DNA of 64,000 nucleotides from Tipula vernalis (Eukaryota; Arthropoda; Insecta; Diptera; Tipulidae): positions 115,682,838-115,746,837 of the forward strand of contig OY282558.1 of NCBI GenBank assembly GCA_958295665.1, in the 5' to 3' direction. Both the position numbers and the translations under genes were made by a program. Shown here one piece after another: positions 57,401 through 64,000 of the stretch (the first letter of the stretch is position 1; every line of letters begins with the position of its first letter). The notes beneath the pieces are model-generated. The model saw only the letters and a list, made by a program, of their open reading frames with translations, searched no databases and was not told where the DNA came from.

Positions 57401-57609
57401 TTCGATGTTTATATAATTTTAAGAAGGACATAATTCGAGAAATGCCCCTTTGATTTGTGACTACAGAAATCATCCAAAAGTTTTTCATCCAGAATGATTG
57501 CCAAAGAAGAACAGTGAACGAAGTTGAACATCTGCTGATTTTTGTTTCCGTTGGATGAATCTTCTGCGACGATAATACGCGATAATGAAATTTGTAAACA
57601 ATTTGGCTA

Positions 57610-59200
57610 TTTACTAATTTTAATTTGGTAAGTTCACTAGGTCAAGTGGCCTCGTTCTTTGGAGTCTTCTTTCAACGACAGAGTTATTTATCTTATGGCG
57701 AATATAGGGGTTTCCAATTTGCTGATATAGCAGGAGCTTGTTGGGAATTTTGAGCTCAGAGCCTCTACCTACAAGCAAATACATTTTTCTGAACTTTATG
57801 TTAAGTTCATCTTTTTTTTCTTTCTGACATGCTCTCCCCATTTGAGCTTGGCATCGAGGGTCATGCCAAGGTATTTAGCTGTATTTGCATATGGCACGTG
57901 TCGCGAATGAATTTCTATAGGTAAGCCTTTTGATAGGTAAAGTTAATAAGCGTGGATTTTGTCTCATTAAGCTTGATTTGCCGACGCTTTATACAGTTAC
58001 AAACCGCATTGGTCATCCTCTGGAGTTGTCTCGTTGCATCAGCGATATTACTTCCAATCGCCATAATTGCTGTTCCATTGTAGAATACTTTTCTCTGAAT
58101 CCAAATTGATGTGGAGGAATTAGTTGTCGGTCCTCAATTGTTGGTTTAAGTCCCTTTAGTAATAATTTTTCAGAGAGTTTTGACATAAATGGCAGCAAAG
58201 AAATTGGCCTGTATGATTTTTTATCGTTAGGTGGTTTATCAGGTTTTGCTATCGTGATTACTTCTGGAACTTTCCATTGATGCGGAATTCATTTTAATCG
58301 AAGGGTCGCATTGATTATGTGTAATAGCTTACGAAATTCTTTGTCAGGTAGGGCTTTGATAATTTGGCAAGTAATCAAGTCATACCCTGGGGCTTTTTTA
58401 ACATTCATGTTACTTTTCACTTCTTCTATTAATTCTTTGAGAGTTACTGGTCGTATGTCAAATTCATCTAGCTGGCAGTTTGTCTTGGTAGTGGTTGGAG
58501 GGTTTCCTGGAGATACTCCTCTTGCCCAGGTCCCATCATCCTTTTTAAGTGGAGGCAGTTGCATTTTGGGTCTTTTGAGTCCCTTCGTCATCTCTCACAG
58601 TGAGTAATCAGAATTTTTTTCATCAGTTAGGCTAACTAGATATCTGTTGACTGATTCATTTTTAACTTCTTTAAGAAGAAATTTGAGACTGTTACATAAA
58701 TTGTTAAGAATTGTTTTGTTCTCTGGCGCATACCCTGGGGCTTTTTTAACATTCATGTTACTTTTCACTTCTTCTATTAATTCTTTGAGAGTTACTGGTC
58801 GTATGTCAAATTCATCTAGCTGGCAGTTTGTCTTGGTAGTGGTTGTAAGGTTTCCTGGAGATACTCCTCTTGCCCAGGCCCCATCATCCTTTTTAAGTGG
58901 AGGCAGTTGCATTTTGGGTCTTTTGAGTCCCTTCGTCACCTCTCACAGTGAGTAATCAGAATTTTTTTCATCAGTTAGGCTAACTAGATATCTGTTGACT
59001 GATTCATTTTTAACTTCTTTAAGAAGAAATTTGAGACGGTTACATAAATTGTTAAGAATTGTTTTGTTCTCTGGCGTTCGATTAATTTGCCAGGTTTTAC
59101 GTGCACGTCGTTTTTATCTTACCAACTCCCTAACTTCTATTATTAGCGTCTTCTTATTTTGTATAATGGGACGGGGGGGAGGAGGGGGGAAGGCTTGTTG
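57610..59200 (-). pseudogene. Jockey-clade LINE ORF2 fragment (second subfamily)
   Basis: The minus-strand order is linker and RT. 59076-58595 and 58591-58289 carry MTKGLKRPKMQLPPLKKDDG then WARGVSPGN and VTLKELIEEVKSNMNVKKAP (the KKAPGYD motif opening RT), followed by ITCQIIKALPDKEFRKLLHI. At 58260-58013 is WKVPEVITIAKPDKPPNDKK, SYRPISLLPFMSKLSEKLLL, PPHQFGFREKYST. The YADD part is not found; sequence jumps to the post-RT segment at 57841-57620 (KKDELNIKFRKMYLLVGRGS, NKLLLYQQIGNPYI). The first part is tandemly duplicated. This subfamily differs from the 42.7-47.5 kb LINEs. Confidence 0.87.
58381..59076. repeat. 348-bp tandem duplication inside the LINE fragment
   Basis: Copies 58381-58728 and 58729-59076 begin CATACCCTGGGGCTTTTTTA and end TTGTTTTGTTCTCTGGCG. 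By eye they differ at only about five positions (such as CAGGTCCCATC against CAGGCCCCATC), so the duplication is far younger than the decay of the LINE itself. It repeats the KKAPGY region, breaking the frame. Confidence 0.93.
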
Positions 59201-60730
59201 ACGCAGCATAATGAATTATTTCATTGAGTTGTTCCAGTTTCTTCTTAGTATTGCTCACATTTTAAAATTGGGATCTTTACATTTTAAAAATTTTAAAGGC
59301 TAAAATTTTAATAATTTTCTATTGAAATATTATAAAATTCAAAATTTGAAGTTTTGAAGTGTTATTTTAGGATTAGTAAATTTTTAAAGTTAGGGGAGGA
59401 CTACATTCAAACAAATTAAATTTTTTAAAGTACTCGAATTGAAATCTGTAAGTTTCATCAAGGTTTCTAGATTAATAGAATGAGGGTTAGTTAAATATAT
59501 TTCAACTTTATAGCAATAATGGTAGAAGTGGCCAGCCAACCCTTGGTGTATTTCTTGTACAAATTAAATAGTCTGGTTAAAGGGTTAGGGGGCACTATAG
59601 TAGTTGTTGTGTACCGCTTATGAGGTCGGTGTCACTTACGACTGACCTTATTGGTTTTTGTTGTTACGATTTGGAAAATTCGTTAATTCTAGAATATTTT
59701 CGTATTTTTAGAGTTTATAGTAAAACTATTTTAGAACTGTATGGATAGACTTATTAGTCAGAGCTCTGCAGTACGTACGACTAGTGATGCCTCAGACGAG
59801 AATTCTCGAGAATTCCATAAAGTAGATCGTTTTCAGAAAAAATAGTTATATATTTTGAAAGGTGTTACCAACAGTTTTTAAATGGCACCTGATTTGGCCG
59901 TATACCTTGTCGTTTTTTTTAACAACGAGATCATCCACTTCAAATCTCTTTTATGATTGAAGGCCGCTGCTAATTGCTTTCTGAAATATATTTTCGTAAT
60001 TCGGTACATCTACTTAAGTAAGTGAAACAATTTTGCATGAACTTGTGGTTTTTTTAACAACGACATTCACATCTTTGATGGCCATTTTAAAAGACATCGT
60101 CATCGAAATAACTTTTTTTACTTTTACGTTTCGGGTCGAATTTACAGCATCTTTTGACTAGTGTAGTGTGATGCTGTGATATCTTCTCATTGTTTTCTAT
60201 ATCCCATTTTGCAGGACACGTCTAGAAAGTACTATTTGGCTATTGAAAAATCATATTAAAAACGCCGACTTTCTGTACTATTTCATTAAAAATAAACACC
60301 CTACTATTTTATGAAGTCACCAATTTTTTGTATCCCATAGCGCCCAAAATTTTGCCGCCCTCAATGGCAGAGTGGGTAGTGCTTTGCAAGAAGAAATTTT
60401 CCTACTACGATTGGATGTTGTGTAGTGTTACTAACTTTTCCTTCAAAAGACATTAAATCCCCTGGAAGAGTAATGTTCCATTAAAAAAAAAGTAAAAAAT
60501 AAAACTTGTTAAGACGGATCAGCCCAGGACACGGTAAATTAAATTGACATAAAATGTCAGTATTGGAATATGTTTTAAAAGTAGGCTGCTTTAATCATTT
60601 AGGTTGTGATAATATAAACATGTCCAGTACCCTGATTCCCTAAGCATTACGTTAATGTGTTAACGAGTAAACGCTAAGTTTGCTTGCTGTTTTTGTTTTT
60701 TCGTATTCTCTGATTATTTGTGATGGTAAA
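59201..60730. other. Non-coding sequence, nothing recognised
   Basis: AT-rich with short frames only. A G-rich run just before it (59168-59193, GGGACGGGGGGGAGGAGGGG) could form a G-quadruplex and lies at the 5' edge of the LINE fragment. Confidence 0.45.
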
Positions 60731-60739
60731 CTGTTAACT

Positions 60740-61420
60740 ACTGGGACCAGGCATAGACAAAAAAGTGGCGCGTAGCCATATCACAAATAATTGTTTCCTA
60801 AAACTCATTGGAACCATTTTGAGCTGTTAATAAAGCGCTGGATACTCCTGACGTCCATCCTACAGAGGTCCGTCAGGTCTTTGAAGAGGGGTGCCCCTAG
60901 AAACTTTAGTCTGTTTCGTGCCAGACGAGGGCAGGTGCCAAGAAGATGAAGTACTGTGTCTTCCTCCTCTTCGTCCTCGCATCTATGACAGTAGTCATGT
61001 GAGAAGACACCAAATCTACTCGCATGCCTCCCTGTGAGACAGTGCCCCGTAATCACTTCGCTGAAGAGAAATCAGCTGTTTAGATCTCGCCAAGTCCAAC
61101 TTTGGCCAGACCTGCCGAGTTATTATGCATGAGGTGATACTTGACCATCTGTCATTCGTCAGCTTGCTACCTTCTTCCTGAAGCAGCAGTTTGCATACCG
61201 CAAGAGGCATTTCAATATCTTTTCTGCTTTCTGAGAAGTGGTTCGTTGTACCACGTCGAGCCAGTTCATCGGCGTTTATATTCCCTGTACTTATGAAATG
61301 TCCTGGCACCCATAAAATGTGGATGTTGAACTGATCTGCCATCTCGTTAAGAGATGAGATACAGTTCTGGACTACTTTTGACTTGAGGAGGTGTGACTGA
61401 GGCGCTTTAATGGCAATTAG
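60740..61420 (-). pseudogene. LINE copy E: RNase H end, C-terminal motif and 3' UTR
   Basis: The 61342-61016 frame reads MADQFNIHILWVPGHFISTG then NINADELARRGTT, the RNase H block with WVPGH, and WSSITSCIITRQVWPKLDLA. After a short insertion near 61060, 61056-60805 reads MITGHCLTGRHASRFGVFSH, DYCHRCEDEEEEDTVLHLLG and RSIQRFINSSKWF, an intact version of the Cys/His motif ending jockey-clade Pol. The 3' UTR (60740-60800) matches copy C, but the GTTAG-type tail is absent. An apparent 8-10 bp insertion (GCTGAAGAGAAATC near 61060) is the main frame break. Confidence 0.87.
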
Positions 61421-61636
61421 GCAAATGCAATAGGTTTGTTGAAAATAATTTTAATACAATTTTAGAAACAAACAAACCAGTGGAAAACGTGGAAGCCGGG
61501 AGCAAAAATCTATTTTAATTTTTTTTGTGGAAGAAAATAATAATTTTGCTCATGAAAGGTTTGAATCACTATTAGTGATCTTAAATACGAGTTGTTTTAT
61601 TTATTTGCAATAATTATTAAAGACTTGAAGGTGATC

Positions 61637-62300
61637 ATGGGGCAAGTCAGAAACAGCAAAAATGGATAGAGCTCAGCAACCAACTGAATTCTATTGGTGA
61701 TTACAGTAAAACCACAGAGAAGTGGAAGCAATATTGGCGGGATTTGAAGTAAGTTTTAATTACAAATTTATTGGAATATACTATTTATCTTTAATAATTT
61801 TTTTATAATGTCGTAGGCGCGTTACTAAAGGAAAAGCGGCGGATGAGAAAAGGATACTTGAAGAATCAGGCCGAAATGGCCCTATAATGGCTCATTGGTC
61901 TAAGTTAGTTGACTTAGACAAAAGGATCATCAGCATAATGACTTTGGATATTGTGGATAGAGATGGAATATCCCAAGAAAGGGGGTTAACTATACCGGTA
62001 TGTAACTAAAAAGTGCCGTTTCGTATAATATGTCATACGTCCAAAATATTTCAGACAATGTCTTACAATGATTTAATTGAGGAACATAAAACGAATACGT
62101 CAGATAGACGAATAAAGCGGCCCAGGGAATCTAGGACGTTGATTCAAAATGATTCAAAACTGGAAGACATTATGGCCATTGAAAAAGAAAAACTAAAGTT
62201 AGAAAAAGAGAAGTTTGAATTTAAGAAAAAAATGGAATTAGAAAAGATTGAAGTGAAGAAGAGGAACATCATAGTTTTGGAAGGAATTGAAACAATGTAG
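61637..62300 (+). CDS. PIF/Harbinger MSANT (Myb/SANT-like) accessory gene, two small introns
   Basis: Read from about 61637 the frame gives KQQKWIELSNQLNSIGDYSK then TTEKWKQYWRDLK, the tryptophan-spaced trihelix/Myb pattern of the accessory protein that PIF/Harbinger transposons encode beside the transposase (it helps move the transposase to the nucleus and to the ends). A 68-bp intron (61749-61816, GTAAGT...TCGTAG) and a 57-bp intron (61998-62054, GTATGT...TTTCAG) join RDLKRVTKGKAADEKR and GLTIPTMSYNDL in frame. The C-terminal part is a charged coiled coil (EKEKLKLEKEKFEFKKKMEL) ending at TAG 62298-62300. The initiator codon is not identified; an upstream exon probably exists. No internal stop is seen across the three exons. 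Confidence 0.75.
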
Positions 62301-62368
62301 GTGCAGTTGGTAGCACAGAAAACTTAATTTTAAGTATACACGAAGACATGAATTGTGATAATTTTTTT

Positions 62369-63540
62369 TTATAATTTTTTATTTTGAAAATAAAATGAAT
62401 TTATTAGCTTTACAATATTTATGAAAAATATTCGGATATAATTCGATTTCGGGTCAAGACACCTCTCCAGACATCTCTCCAAAAAACATATATTTGCATC
62501 GGTTGGTTGTGTCTCGTCCAAGACATCGTCATCATCTTTGTCTTCAAAGATGGAATCAGTTATAGGAACATTTGCTGCTATCATTATGTTGTGGAGAATC
62601 GCACAAGCATTAATAATTGGTCCACTTTTTTGTGGCGTATACCGTAGGATTCTGTCCTTTCTCATTATTCTAAATCTTCTTTTTAGAACGCCATTGCATC
62701 TTTCGATGCAATTCCAAGTTTTTCGGTGTGCAACATTATAAGCAGATTGACGTATGGTTATTGGCTCTCGTATTGGAGTCATACGCCATGGTCGTTGCTC
62801 ATATCCACTATCTTAATGTGAAATAGACCTACCGATCAACCAATTATTCGTGTTTCCACTTTCATATAGATTCATTAAATAACTTTTAATTTGACTATTA
62901 GTAAATACATATGAATCGTGCGCTGTTCCCCCATGTCGTGGATTAATATTCAAAATTTTTAAATTAGAGTCACAAATCTAAAATTGGTACAAAATAATTA
63001 ATTGTATATTGTACTTAGTTAAAAGTTTTTTAAAGTTGTATGTTTATTGTACGTATACTATTCGAACATTGTTGGTATGTGCTTTCTTTCTACCGCTGTA
63101 ATACGTATGTTCAACAGCAGCATCAGGCTTTTGAATTTCTATGTGGGTGCAATCGATCGCTCCAATTATCGCTGGAAATCCAAAATTTTCGTAACATCTA
63201 AAAAAATTGATAAGGTAATATTCATTATTAGTGTTTCAAAAAGTTATTAATATTTATATATTTACACAGATATTACTCTATTAATTTCTACTTGCGTCTG
63301 GGGAAATTTGATATATCGATCGCCTAACTGATCGACGGCCCTTGAAACACGATCAGAACACCGCGATATAGTCGTTTGCGATAAAGGCAATAAAAATCAT
63401 GGCGTGGAATTTATGTACTTCCGCGAGCCACTCGTAAAGACGGTTCTAATTCCTCTAAATGTTGTGGTAGTCGATATAAACTAAGAAACGGGTTTTATGT
63501 ATCACGCAACCTCAATCATGTAATTCGGCTTCTTTTAGCA
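62369..63540 (-). pseudogene. PIF/Harbinger transposase, nearly complete, with one intron and stops
   Basis: The N-terminal region (63480-63290, LPQHLEELEPSLRVARGSTK, with a stop further on) is followed at 63200-63060 by CYENFGFPAIIGAIDCTHIE then IQKPDAAVEHTYYSGRKKAH, with the first catalytic aspartate in GAIDCTH. An 81-bp intron (62978-63058, GTATAC...TTTTAG) joins it to ICDSNLKILNINPRHGGTAH then DSYVF, with the second aspartate. Next come NNWLIGRSISH, a TAA, DSGYEQRPWRMTP, and in the open frame 62782-62369 AYNVAHRKTWNCIERCNGVL then KRRFRIMRKDRIL and ACAILHNIMIAANVP. This is the full DDE_Tnp_4 order. It converges on the MSANT gene, 69 bp apart. Confidence 0.87.
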
Positions 63541-63560
63541 TAAGCCGAATCATATTTGCA

Positions 63561-64000
63561 CAATATACACAATATTTAAATTATAATTGTAATTTTATAT
63601 TAATTTTCCAAACAACGCACACAGTTTATATTGCATAAATGACACAAATTTGACATTATAGAATTGCTGAATAAATTCTTTGTTTGCTGACAATAACTTT
63701 ATCTTGCGTTTTAAATTTTTTAGAGAATCCGAATTAAGAGTGGTAAGTTAAATTTATGTGTTAAACTGTTGTTATGTTAAACTTAACACGTTAACACTTT
63801 ATAATTTAACGTGATTTTTAAGGAATCAGGGTACAGCAGAATATATGTACAACTTTAGCGCCAAAGGTCTTATCAAAAATAGGATTCAGGAGTATTCCAA
63901 AATTTAATAAAATATATTAACGAATTTTGAGAATATTTTCGAGTAATACCAAATTGACAAATTATTTTTAATCTTCGATTTTCTCTAAAGTTCAGAATTT
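63561..64000. other. AT-rich sequence to the window end; transposon end not found
   Basis: Presumed to hold the 5' flank of the Harbinger transposase. TTAACAC-type motifs repeat in both orientations (63740-63810) but no match to the left side (61420-61640) was found, so the TIRs are undetermined. Confidence 0.35.

Larger units (their letters stand above)
54527..57470. mobile_element. Candidate DNA transposon bounded by AATCAAAGGGGCAT inverted ends
   Basis: The left end CTGTGACCACCAATCAAAGG (continuing GGCATAAGTCATAAA) and the right end, whose reverse complement is CTGTAGTCACAAATCAAAGG (continuing GGCATTTCTCGAATTAT), share a perfect 14-bp core and about 75 percent of 30 bp. An internal AAAGGGCATA..TATGCCCTTT inverted motif lies near 54740-54775. 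Inside are a broken gene (56460-57400), a fold-back segment and a hexamer array. No target duplication was found, so the borders are tentative. Confidence 0.5.

Noticed and set aside
61420..61640. Left TIR of the Harbinger element
   Set aside because: No sequence here matches the right flank at 63560-64000 in inverted orientation.

Overview
The window is AT-rich, intron-poor animal DNA made almost entirely of old transposable elements. The mix points to a higher (cyclorrhaphan) fly: BEL/Pao elements, one followed by a roo-like envelope region; gypsy elements that insert at ATAT; jockey-clade LINEs with a DUF4780-like ORF1; and pogo, Tc1/mariner and PIF/Harbinger transposons. This is inference from element families; no species is identified. 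I found no convincing host gene. Nearly every coding region is broken by stops, frameshifts or deletions.

Layout. 0.4-7.3 kb: a gypsy reverse transcriptase (RT) scrap, two BEL/Pao pol relics in opposite orientation, and two head-to-head 5' ends of one gypsy family. 9.08-11.92 kb: a pogo-like transposon with terminal inverted repeats (TIRs), TA duplications and a broken transposase. 12.6-17.2 kb: a small MITE, then a BEL/Pao element (minus strand) with env-like, integrase, RNase H and RT parts. 17.2-25.1 kb: fold-back elements, a degenerate satellite-like array interrupted by MITEs and a long inverted repeat carrying a tRNA-like SINE, a Tc1-like scrap and a solo LTR. 25-32.3 kb: AT-rich sequence with a 245-bp degenerate array, a MITE, a LINE scrap and a second solo LTR. 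33-36.4 kb: a MITE, a PIF/Harbinger transposase and a palindrome around an LTR. 36.8-40.9 kb: an almost complete gypsy (mdg3-like) element. 42.7-47.5 kb: a head-to-tail stack of LINE copies with GTTAG-type tails. 49.5-51.2 kb: an unidentified ORF and a mariner-like transposase. 54.5-57.5 kb: a region bounded by inverted termini that holds a perfect CATCAC array and a broken gene of an unnamed insect family. 57.6-61.4 kb: two more LINE fragments, one with a 348-bp internal duplication. 61.6-63.5 kb: a PIF/Harbinger element with its MSANT gene and transposase facing each other.

The AT-rich blocks between elements (7.4-9.0, 17.5-19.2, 28-30.5, 41-42.4, 51.3-54.5 kb) show no element homology I recognise and look like the original host intergenic or intronic DNA. 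The best leads are the LINE stack, the ATAT-targeted gypsy family, the 54.5-57.5 kb element, and the nested inverted repeats. All domain calls were made by eye from motif patterns, without a database search.
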